DNA of 8,793 nt, taken from positions 1 through 8,793 of the forward strand of contig JAICMB010000109.1 of the NCBI GenBank assembly GCA_025929455.1. The letters are read 5' to 3'. The stretch is from Bryobacteraceae bacterium (GTDB taxonomy: Bacteria; Acidobacteriota; Terriglobia; Bryobacterales; Bryobacteraceae). The first letter of the stretch is position 1, and each line of letters begins with the position of its first letter. Under the pieces are notes generated by a model. It made no database searches and was not told where the DNA came from. It worked only from the letters and a program-made list of their open reading frames with translations. The position numbers were made by a program, and so were the translations under genes. Shown piece by piece: positions 1 to 5,162 of the stretch.

Positions 1-231
1 GAGAAAGCGCACGTCGTCAAAGAAGTGCGTGCGACCTTTTCGGCGCGGCCCGGGTTGGTCAGACCGCCCGCGCAAACGGCTTTCGAGAACCTGTTTTTAG
101 CGGGCGACTGGACCGCGAGCGGTTGGCCCGCAACGATGGAAGGCGCCGTTCGCAGCGGGTACATCGCTGCCGAGGCGGTCACGCGGAAGGCCGGTGCGCC
201 CCGGACGTTTCTGCTCCCCGATATCGCCTGA
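1..231 (+). CDS. hpnE: Hydroxysqualene dehydroxylase / squalene-associated FAD-dependent oxidoreductase HpnE, C-terminal fragment
   Basis: This is the last 76 codons of a gene that begins upstream of the window; the frame is open from base 1 and ends at TGA 229-231. The visible peptide carries the C-terminal FAD-binding signature of the amine-oxidase/phytoene-desaturase superfamily: NLFLAGDWTASGWPATMEGA followed by VRSGYIAAEAV, in which the GDW and the MEGAVRSG segments normally contact the flavin. The preceding RATFSARPG...RPPAQTAFEN stretch resembles HpnE proteins, which reduce hydroxysqualene to squalene in the HpnC/D/E hopanoid route. Only the tail is seen, so a related carotenoid desaturase remains possible. 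It runs convergently into flgM with a single base between the two stop codons and has no evident functional link to the flagellum. Confidence 0.8.
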   Translation, partial: EKAHVVKEVRATFSARPGLVRPPAQTAFENLFLAGDWTASGWPATMEGAVRSGYIAAEAVTRKAGAPRTFLLPDIA

Positions 232-232
232 C

Positions 233-493
233 TTATTCGCCGCGGTCGAGGTGCGCGTCGATGATGTTTTTAGCGACCTCGCGCGAGTCGACGCGGTATT
301 CGCCGCGTTCGACGCTGGCGCGCAATACTTCGAGCCGCGCTTCAGACGGTTGAGCCTGCTCTGCCGCACTCGACACGACAGCCTCATCGCTTGCCGTAGC
401 AACGGGCCCGCGCTCGGCCGTAGCGGCTTGCCGCTCCGGTTTGGATGCGGCGGGCGCGCCAGCCGCAACGTTCAGGTGATCATCGATTCGCAT
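233..493 (-). CDS. flgM: Anti-sigma-28 factor FlgM
   Basis: An 86-residue protein with the FlgM layout: a disordered, Ala/Glu/Ser-rich N-terminal half (residues 1-50) and a C-terminal sigma-binding region, residues 53-82, containing RLEVLRASVERGEYRVDS and then REVAKNIIDAHL. This matches the family pattern of a helix, a G-x-Y-x-V-D-S turn and a final helix. FlgM binds and inhibits sigma-28 (FliA) in the cytoplasm and is exported through the hook-basal body when the hook is complete, releasing late gene expression. The ATG at 491-493 lies inside flgJ and overlaps it by 14 bases; no good Shine-Dalgarno precedes it, so translation is probably coupled to flgJ. It is the last gene of the flgF operon. 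flgN, flgK and flgL, which often follow flgM in other bacteria, are not here. Confidence 0.85.
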   Translation of the reverse strand: MRIDDHLNVAAGAPAASKPERQAATAERGPVATASDEAVVSSAAEQAQPSEARLEVLRASVERGEYRVDSREVAKNIIDAHLDRGE

Positions 494-770
494 TTGCGCT
501 GTGCGGCTCTATGCCGGACAGCACCATCTTACCGATTCCCAACCCGCCCTGTAACGCGAGCACCTGTGCGAATTGCTGTTCCGCGGTGTCCATAACGGCC
601 GAGCTGCTGTCATCCTCATCGCCGCTGTCGGTGGATTCACGAACCGAGCGCAGCATCTCCTGTAGAAAGAATCCTTCGAATTCGGCTGCGGCATGCTTCA
701 CGCGCGCCGTCCCCGCTGCGTGCGGTTTGGTTTCTGTGGCGGTCGATACCAGAGCCGCGGTGGGCGTCAT
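480..770 (-). CDS. flgJ: Single-domain FlgJ-type rod-binding protein
   Basis: A 96-residue protein that corresponds to the N-terminal rod-binding domain of FlgJ. Residues 27-45 read AAAEFEGFFLQEMLRSVRE, the hallmark A-x-x-F-E-x-x-F-L-x-x-M-L motif. Residues 63-86 contain the second conserved part, AEQQFAQVLALQGGLGIGKM, normally a helix followed by G-G-L-G-I/L. FlgJ acts in the periplasm as the scaffold or cap for rod assembly. The C-terminal glucosaminidase (peptidoglycan hydrolase) domain found in enterobacterial FlgJ (about 313 residues) is absent, as in many non-gammaproteobacterial lineages, so a separate hydrolase must open the cell wall. No signal peptide is visible, consistent with export by the flagellar secretion system. 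Its ATG overlaps the flgI stop as ATGA at 767-770, and its 3' end overlaps flgM. Confidence 0.82.
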   Translation of the reverse strand: MTPTAALVSTATETKPHAAGTARVKHAAAEFEGFFLQEMLRSVRESTDSGDEDDSSSAVMDTAEQQFAQVLALQGGLGIGKMVLSGIEPHSANANR

Positions 771-1861
771 ATGACCTCGATCTCCGCTTCCAAAGCGCCG
801 GCGGCTTTCAAGCTTTGCAATATCGCGATCACGTCGCGCGGCGTCGAACCGATCGCACTTAGCGCTTTCATGAGGTCTTCGACCGTGGCGCCCTGTTTCA
901 GCGTGATGCCATGCGCCTTGTCTTCCTTCGCGGTTACGCTCGTCTGTGGAACCGCCGCGGTCGTTCCCTGCGAGAAGCCCTCGGGCTGCGAAACCGCATA
1001 GGTCGTCTGCACTTCCACCGTGAGCGCTCCGTGCAGAATCGATACCGGCCCGATCTTCACAGCGTTGCCCATCACCAGCGTGCCGGTACGTTCGTTCATG
1101 ACGATCTTGGGTGGGTGGTCGGCGTCAATAGGGAGCGCTTCGAGTTCCGCGATCAGCTCCACTACTCGCGAGCGGTAGGCGGCGGGCGTCTTCACCACCA
1201 CGATTCCGGAGTTTTCCGCCGTTGCCGGGGGCGCCGCCTCTTTGTTGAAATGCCCGTTGATCGCGGCCACTACCCGTGCTGCTGTCGTGAAATCCGCCTG
1301 TCGCAACTGCAGGCGCAGCACATCTTTCGGTTCTACTGATGGCGCGGGCTTCTCCACGATGGCGCCCGACGGGATGCGGCCCGCGGTGGGGTGATTGACA
1401 GTCTGCGAGTTGCCGCCCCGGCCGGCACCGAACCCGCCGGTTACGACCGATCCCTGGGAAACCGCGAACACCTCGCCATTGGCGGCCTTGAGCGGTGTAA
1501 GCACCAGCATGCCGCCCTGCAGGTTGGTCGCATCGCCAATGGCGGAGACCGTCACATCGATGCGCGTCCCGGGCTGCGCAAAGGGCGGCAAGTCGGCGGT
1601 CACCAGCACCGCCGCGGTATTTCGAACGAGTATCGCCGTCGGGTTCACCGTTACGCCCATGCGCGCAAGCAGGTTCGTGAGCGTCTGCGCGGAAAACACG
1701 GTCTGGCGTTTGTCGCCGGTGCCGTTCAGGCCCACCACGAGCCCGTATCCAACAAGCTGGTTATCGCGAACGCCTTCGAGCGAGACGACTTCCTTTAAGC
1801 GCGCGGCATCGGCAGCCGCGGCCGTCATGAGCATGGCGGTCAGTAGAGAAATCGTGCGCAT
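767..1861 (-). CDS. flgI: Flagellar P-ring protein FlgI
   Basis: A 364-residue protein with a Sec signal peptide (residues 1-19, short basic start, hydrophobic core, ADA cleavage motif) followed by the canonical FlgI start ARLKEVVSLEGVRDNQLVGY and GLVVGLNGTGD. The family continues through the TNLLARMGV, AAVLVTADLPPFAQPGTRID, NLQGGMLVLTPL and RIPSGAIVE blocks, then VVVKTPAAYRSRVVELIAEL and the C-terminal TLKQGATVEDLMKALSAIG. It forms the periplasmic P ring around the rod in the peptidoglycan layer, with FlgA as its chaperone. Length is normal for the family (about 350-370). No cysteine occurs anywhere in the protein, unlike the disulphide-stabilised E. coli protein. It lies 3 bases after flgH, has no clear Shine-Dalgarno, and overlaps flgJ by 4 bases, so translational coupling is likely. 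Confidence 0.96.
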   Translation of the reverse strand: MRTISLLTAMLMTAAAADAARLKEVVSLEGVRDNQLVGYGLVVGLNGTGDKRQTVFSAQTLTNLLARMGVTVNPTAILVRNTAAVLVTADLPPFAQPGTRIDVTVSAIGDATNLQGGMLVLTPLKAANGEVFAVSQGSVVTGGFGAGRGGNSQTVNHPTAGRIPSGAIVEKPAPSVEPKDVLRLQLRQADFTTAARVVAAINGHFNKEAAPPATAENSGIVVVKTPAAYRSRVVELIAELEALPIDADHPPKIVMNERTGTLVMGNAVKIGPVSILHGALTVEVQTTYAVSQPEGFSQGTTAAVPQTSVTAKEDKAHGITLKQGATVEDLMKALSAIGSTPRDVIAILQSLKAAGALEAEIEVI

Positions 1862-1864
1862 AAA

Positions 1865-2542
1865 TCAGAACGGCAGCAAACCCAGAAGAATGCGATACAG
1901 AATAAACGGCCGGCGTGCGGAGTCTGCGACAACGCCCTTGCCGTTGACTTTCACTTCCAATAGGCCGACGCGGTCGGACGAGATCGAATTCACCGGCGAC
2001 AAATCTACCGGCCTCACAATGCCCCGGACCGTGACGGTCTGGTGCTCGGAGTTAACGGCGATTTCTTTCCGGCCCTCGACAACCAGATTTCCGTTCGGCA
2101 GCACCGCTGAAACGACGGCCGTAATGGTGGTTGTCAGCGAACTTGTTCGTGAGGTTGTGCCCTGTCCATCAAGCGACGTGCTGCCGCCTAAGTTAGCCAG
2201 GTTTGCCAGTGGTCCCGCCGCGCGTAACGGTCCGGCAAGCGACGTGACCGACGCCTGCGCTGAAGACTTGCGACTGGTCTTGGTTGTTCCGGTCGAAACG
2301 GCCGACGCCTGGTCCGAAACCACGATCGTGACTAAATCGCTGACGCGCGCGGCACGCAGGTCACGGTAACCATCGCTGAACCAGCCCACGTCCGAGTACA
2401 ATGATCCAGAACTGGGAGGAGCGGACGGCCGCGCCGCACGGATCGCGGCATCGATCGGCGATTCGGCTTTCGGTTTTGCGGCGCGATGAGCGGCGCTCGC
2501 CGGGATCATCGCCGCGCAAACGAGCAATGCGAGCAGCTTCAT
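1865..2542 (-). CDS. flgH: Flagellar L-ring protein FlgH
   Basis: A 225-residue protein that forms the outer-membrane L ring of the rod bushing. Residues 45-75 hold the family core, SGSLYSDVGWFSDGYRD then LRAARVSDLVTIVV. The C-terminal half contains NGNLVVEGRKEIAVNSEHQ, VTVRGIVRPVDLSPVNSIS and the typical -LLPF terminus. Residues 1-18 form an apparent Sec signal with an ASA/A cleavage site. FlgH is usually a lipoprotein, but here the only N-terminal cysteine is Cys9, after Leu-Leu-Val and just six residues beyond Lys2, which is not a usable lipobox. Start: the ATG at 2540-2542 overlaps the flgA stop (ATGA, 2539-2542), with AAGGGGGT at 2548-2555 (minus strand) 5 bases upstream as a good ribosome site. 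Confidence 0.94.
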   Translation of the reverse strand: MKLLALLVCAAMIPASAAHRAAKPKAESPIDAAIRAARPSAPPSSGSLYSDVGWFSDGYRDLRAARVSDLVTIVVSDQASAVSTGTTKTSRKSSAQASVTSLAGPLRAAGPLANLANLGGSTSLDGQGTTSRTSSLTTTITAVVSAVLPNGNLVVEGRKEIAVNSEHQTVTVRGIVRPVDLSPVNSISSDRVGLLEVKVNGKGVVADSARRPFILYRILLGLLPF

Positions 2543-3420
2543 CGCTTACCCCCTTCAACCACGGCTTCATCGGGACCCGTAACGCTGGCCCGGAAAGTCC
2601 GGCCGTTTAACGGGTTCGCAAGCGTCACTTGATTACCCTTAAATCCGTTTGTCCGCGCGACTGTGTCAAACCGCAATTGCGCGTGTCCGGAGTTCACGCG
2701 TACTTGAACGCGGTCGCCGCGTGAAATCGCCGGGGCCACGCTGATCAGATTCTTCGTGATCTCCTGTCCGGCGGCGATTGCGCGCAGCGCTACTGTGCCG
2801 GTTATCTCGTGTGAGTCGGTGATGACAGGCACGAACGCGTCGACGCGTTTCTTCACAGGTGCGATGTCCGCCGCGGCGATGCTGGCGCCGGGCGCGAGGC
2901 TGTGCTTTGCCGTGAGGACCTCACGCTCGACCGTTACGGCCGCTTCGGCCCACACCGGAAAACTGTGTTGATCTCCGAAAACGATGCGCCCGCGCCACAT
3001 GTGGCTGTTCGCAACTCCCTGCGTCGAGGACGGCCGCACGAACTGGAGCTGCCCATCCGGAATGGGATTGGTGGTGAATTTCGTAACCACGATTTCGGCG
3101 TCGGCGAGCGCAGCAGCAGAACGAATCGCTTGGACGACCTCAGCTTTTGTCAACACGCGGCTCGAACGTTCAAAACAGACGGGTGCGAAGGCGCCGCCGG
3201 TGATTCCCGCACGCCGCGCGATTCCGGTCAGTTCACGCGCGGAGAACACACGCCTGCTGCCTGGGAATGGTGCAAAGCCGAGCGCTGCGTCGGCCGGCAT
3301 GGCCGCGAAAACCGGAGCCGCTTTCGCCAGGTCGCCCGCCGTAATCCGGTCGCCTGCAACCCCGATACACCCGGCGTACGCGCAGGTCGCGCAAACAAGT
3401 ACAACCGCAAGCGTTCTCAT
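2539..3420 (-). CDS. flgA: Flagellar P-ring assembly chaperone FlgA (SAF domain)
   Basis: A 293-residue periplasmic protein. The N-terminus is a signal sequence (residues 1-16, MRTLAVVLVCATCAYA). The middle, about residues 20-160, is a less conserved extension with the GDRITAGDLAKAAPVF and FSARELTGIARRAGI segments seen in long FlgA proteins. The C-terminal third is the SAF/FlgA domain: EVLTAKHSLAPGASIAAADI, then TVALRAIAAGQEITKNLIS and ISRGDRVQVRVNSGHAQLRF, ending NPLNGRTFRASVTGPDEAVV. FlgA assists polymerisation of FlgI into the P ring, consistent with its place just upstream of flgH and flgI. It overlaps flgG (3417-3420) and flgH (2539-2542) by ATGA. The A-G-C at residues 16-18 resembles a lipoprotein cleavage site, though Tyr at -3 is atypical. 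Salmonella FlgA is shorter (about 219 residues). Confidence 0.9.
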   Translation of the reverse strand: MRTLAVVLVCATCAYAGCIGVAGDRITAGDLAKAAPVFAAMPADAALGFAPFPGSRRVFSARELTGIARRAGITGGAFAPVCFERSSRVLTKAEVVQAIRSAAALADAEIVVTKFTTNPIPDGQLQFVRPSSTQGVANSHMWRGRIVFGDQHSFPVWAEAAVTVEREVLTAKHSLAPGASIAAADIAPVKKRVDAFVPVITDSHEITGTVALRAIAAGQEITKNLISVAPAISRGDRVQVRVNSGHAQLRFDTVARTNGFKGNQVTLANPLNGRTFRASVTGPDEAVVEGGKR

Positions 3421-4208
3421 TGCGTGATGTTGTTCACCTGCGAATACATTTCGTCGGCGGCCTTCACCACCTTGGAGTTCGCTTCGTACGCCCGCTGGCT
3501 GACGATCATGTTGATGAACTCCTCGACCACGCTCACGTTCGAACCTTCCGTATAGCCTTGCATGAGGCTGCCGAGCCCTTCCTGTCCTCCGGGATTCCCG
3601 ATAGTAGGATCGCCCGACGCATCCGTCGGACTGAAAAGGTTGCCGCCGATGCTGTTCAAACCCGCGGGGTTAGCGAAATTCGCCAACTGAATCTGCCCGG
3701 CTACTTGGCTACTCGTCTGCCCCGGCTGCGTGTAGGTCACCGTGCCGTCGGAAGCAACCGTGATGCTCTGCGCCTGCGGCGGTATTGTGATTTGCGGTTC
3801 GATCGGATCGCCGTCGCCCGTGACAACGTTTCCGTCGCGGTCCAACTGGAAGTTCCCCGCACGCGTGTACGCAACCTCGCCCGTCGGCCGGCGGACCTGA
3901 AAGAAACCTTTTCCCTGGATGACCACATCGAGCGGGTTATCCGTCTGCGTGAAATTCCCCTGCGAGAAAATGATCTCGTTCGAGCCCGGCCGCGCGCCGA
4001 GGCCGACTTGCAGCCCGCTCGGGATTACGGTTTGCGAACCCGCCGCCGCGCCCGGCTGTATGAAAGTCTGATACAGCAGGTCTTGAAACTGCGTGCGCCG
4101 CATCTTGAACCCGGTGGTGTTCGCGTTCGCCAGATTGTGCGCGATCGTGTCCACGTTCATCTGCTGCGCCGACATGCCGCTGCCGGCACTGTAAAGAGCT
4201 CGGATCAT
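3417..4208 (-). CDS. flgG: Flagellar distal rod protein FlgG
   Basis: A 263-residue axial protein, close to the 260 of Salmonella FlgG. The N-terminal D0 helix contains the rod/hook signature HNLANANTTGFK at residues 24-35. Residues 46-71 hold YQTFIQPGAAAGSQTVIPSG and following LQVGLG, the FlgG-specific insertion that makes the rod straight and rigid and separates FlgG from hook protein FlgE. FSQGNFTQTDNPLDVVIQGK then GFFQV (residues 81-105) is the second family block, and the C-terminus VVEEFINMIVSQRAYEANSK then VVKAADEMYSQVNNITQ forms the partner D0 helix. It polymerises on FlgF to build the distal rod through the P and L rings. No Sec signal, as expected for type III export. Strong Shine-Dalgarno GAGGAG at 4214-4219. 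Confidence 0.97.
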   Translation of the reverse strand: MIRALYSAGSGMSAQQMNVDTIAHNLANANTTGFKMRRTQFQDLLYQTFIQPGAAAGSQTVIPSGLQVGLGARPGSNEIIFSQGNFTQTDNPLDVVIQGKGFFQVRRPTGEVAYTRAGNFQLDRDGNVVTGDGDPIEPQITIPPQAQSITVASDGTVTYTQPGQTSSQVAGQIQLANFANPAGLNSIGGNLFSPTDASGDPTIGNPGGQEGLGSLMQGYTEGSNVSVVEEFINMIVSQRAYEANSKVVKAADEMYSQVNNITQ

Positions 4209-4213
4209 CGTTT

Positions 4214-4219
4214 CTCCTC
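4214..4219 (-). promoter_or_regulatory. Shine-Dalgarno site of flgG
   Basis: On the minus strand the bases read GAGGAG, five bases before the flgG ATG (4206-4208) and inside the 13-base flgF-flgG gap. It is the strongest ribosome site of the left arm, so flgG is probably initiated independently rather than only by coupling, which fits the need for more FlgG than FlgF subunits in the rod. Confidence 0.7.
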
Positions 4220-4221
4220 AA

Positions 4222-4953
4222 TTAAGCTGGTTTCGCCACATCCTCGATCAACTGCTTGTCCATCTCGGAGCCAACCCGCACGGCCCGCTGTAGGGTCTCG
4301 AACTGCCGCAGCACCGACACACGCCGCACCGCCGATTCCGCCGTCTCGAAGTTCGCCGCTTCGAGCTTGCCTTGCGCGAACGAGCCAGCCGCAGATTGCG
4401 GCTGCAGGTCCGCGCGATCGATCTGAAAATAGTTGTTGCCGCGTTTGCGGATCGCGCTTTTGTCACCGAAATCGAGCAACGCGATCTGCCCTACCGTTTG
4501 ACCGTCCTGCCGCACAGTACCGTCCGGCGCGATCTCCATCGGCAGCGAGGCGTCGAGGTGAATGGGTTTTCCGTCTGTACCCGGAACCGTGTAGCCTTCG
4601 GCGGTGGCGAGCTCGCCGGCTTTCGAAATCTGCAGCGTGCCCGACCGGATATATAAAGGACCGGACGGTCCGGCAACCTTCAAAAAACCTGCGCCGTTCA
4701 CCGCAATATCGAACGGATTGGTCGTGGGCGTCAGTGCGCCTTGCGAGAAATCCGTCCAGTTGCGCTGCACCACGGGTAGCACGGGATCGGTGCCCGTCCC
4801 GAGCGCGGCCTCGGCGCTCACATACGTACTGTAGAATTCGCGGTCGGCTTTGAATCCCGGCGTGCCCGCGTTGGCCAGGTTGTTCGCCAGAACATCGAGC
4901 GCTTCCATTCTTGATCGCAGTCCACTTGCTGCTGCCGCCGTGAGCGTATCCAT
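4222..4953 (-). CDS. flgF: Flagellar rod protein FlgF
   Basis: A 243-residue axial protein, near the usual 240-250 for FlgF. The N-terminus has the rod signature NNLANAGTPGFK at residues 24-35, followed by FYSTY, and the second block QGALTPTTNPFDIAVNGAGF at 71-90. It lacks the FlgG-specific QPG insertion, and its C-terminus (SAVRRVSVLRQFETLQRAVR...) departs from the FlgG/FlgE pattern, both typical of FlgF. It joins the proximal rod to FlgG. It is the first gene of the minus-strand operon; the ATG at 4951-4953 was chosen because the family D0 helix begins there. The purine stretch GGGA upstream is only two bases from the ATG, so the ribosome site is poor. FlgF and FlgG are related paralogues in tandem. 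Confidence 0.92.
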   Translation of the reverse strand: MDTLTAAAASGLRSRMEALDVLANNLANAGTPGFKADREFYSTYVSAEAALGTGTDPVLPVVQRNWTDFSQGALTPTTNPFDIAVNGAGFLKVAGPSGPLYIRSGTLQISKAGELATAEGYTVPGTDGKPIHLDASLPMEIAPDGTVRQDGQTVGQIALLDFGDKSAIRKRGNNYFQIDRADLQPQSAAGSFAQGKLEAANFETAESAVRRVSVLRQFETLQRAVRVGSEMDKQLIEDVAKPA

Positions 4954-5066
4954 ATTCCCGGGCGTTGTCGTGCAATTCGATGGCCTTGAAAAACGCGGCT
5001 TTTAGAGCTTGGACTTCCCGGTTCGAAACGAAAACGCAATCGCCAGCGTTTCACCGCGGCACACCG

Positions 5067-5084
5067 TACCGTTCCGAAACGGTA
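5067..5084. repeat. Perfect 7+7 inverted repeat in the divergent promoter region
   Basis: The sequence TACCGTT-CCGA-AACGGTA is a perfect 7-base inverted repeat with a 4-base centre. It sits about 114 bases upstream of flgF and 79 bases upstream of the fliK ATG. A similar half element, GTTCGAAACG, occurs at 5021-5030. The symmetry and position suit a binding site for a dimeric regulator of both operons; a small RNA hairpin in the fliK leader is the alternative. No poly-T follows, so it is not a terminator. Confidence 0.5.
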
Positions 5085-5152
5085 AATATCCGTGAACTTC
5101 ATTGAATATGAGCGCTTTTGTTTGGGTATTCACCTGCAATTGCCCTCAGCGT

Positions 5153-5158
5153 GAAGGT
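5153..5158 (+). promoter_or_regulatory. Shine-Dalgarno site deciding the fliK start
   Basis: GAAGGT ends four bases before the ATG at 5163. The alternative in-frame starts, TTG 5118 and GTG 5151, have no comparable purine-rich site upstream, so ATG 5163 is preferred. Confidence 0.6.
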
Positions 5159-5162
5159 CACG

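Larger units (their letters stand above)
4954..5162. promoter_or_regulatory. Divergent intergenic region between the flgF and fliK operons
   Basis: About 209 bases separate the divergent starts and must hold the promoters of both operons, since the genes inside each arm are nearly contiguous. It is more A/T-rich than the surrounding genes. It contains a perfect inverted repeat (5067-5084). On the minus strand a TAAA at 5001-5004 is followed 16 bases later by GCCATCGA (4977-4984), which loosely resembles a sigma-28 promoter (TAAA, 15 bases, GCCGATAA) for flgF; the match is partial and the spacing one base long. I found no convincing sigma-54 GG-N10-GC element and no clear sigma-70 promoter for fliK. 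A 45-codon open frame from ATG 5108 overlapping the fliK start shows no protein character. Confidence 0.55.

Noticed and set aside
1395..2369. A 324-codon plus-strand open frame opposite flgI and flgH
   Set aside because: Antisense to strongly conserved genes, with Ser/Thr/Arg-biased sequence and no family features.
3420..4853. A 477-codon plus-strand open frame opposite flgG and flgF
   Set aside because: It is antisense to two clear family members, very Arg-rich, without any recognisable domain. High GC produces such shadow frames.
3417..4953. Possible recent duplication of flgF and flgG
   Set aside because: Both share the general rod-protein motifs, but they diverge strongly and each has its own family hallmarks; they are ancient paralogues.
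5118..5162. TTG 5118 as the fliK start
   Set aside because: No Shine-Dalgarno precedes it, whereas GAAGGT sits just before ATG 5163. It cannot be fully excluded.
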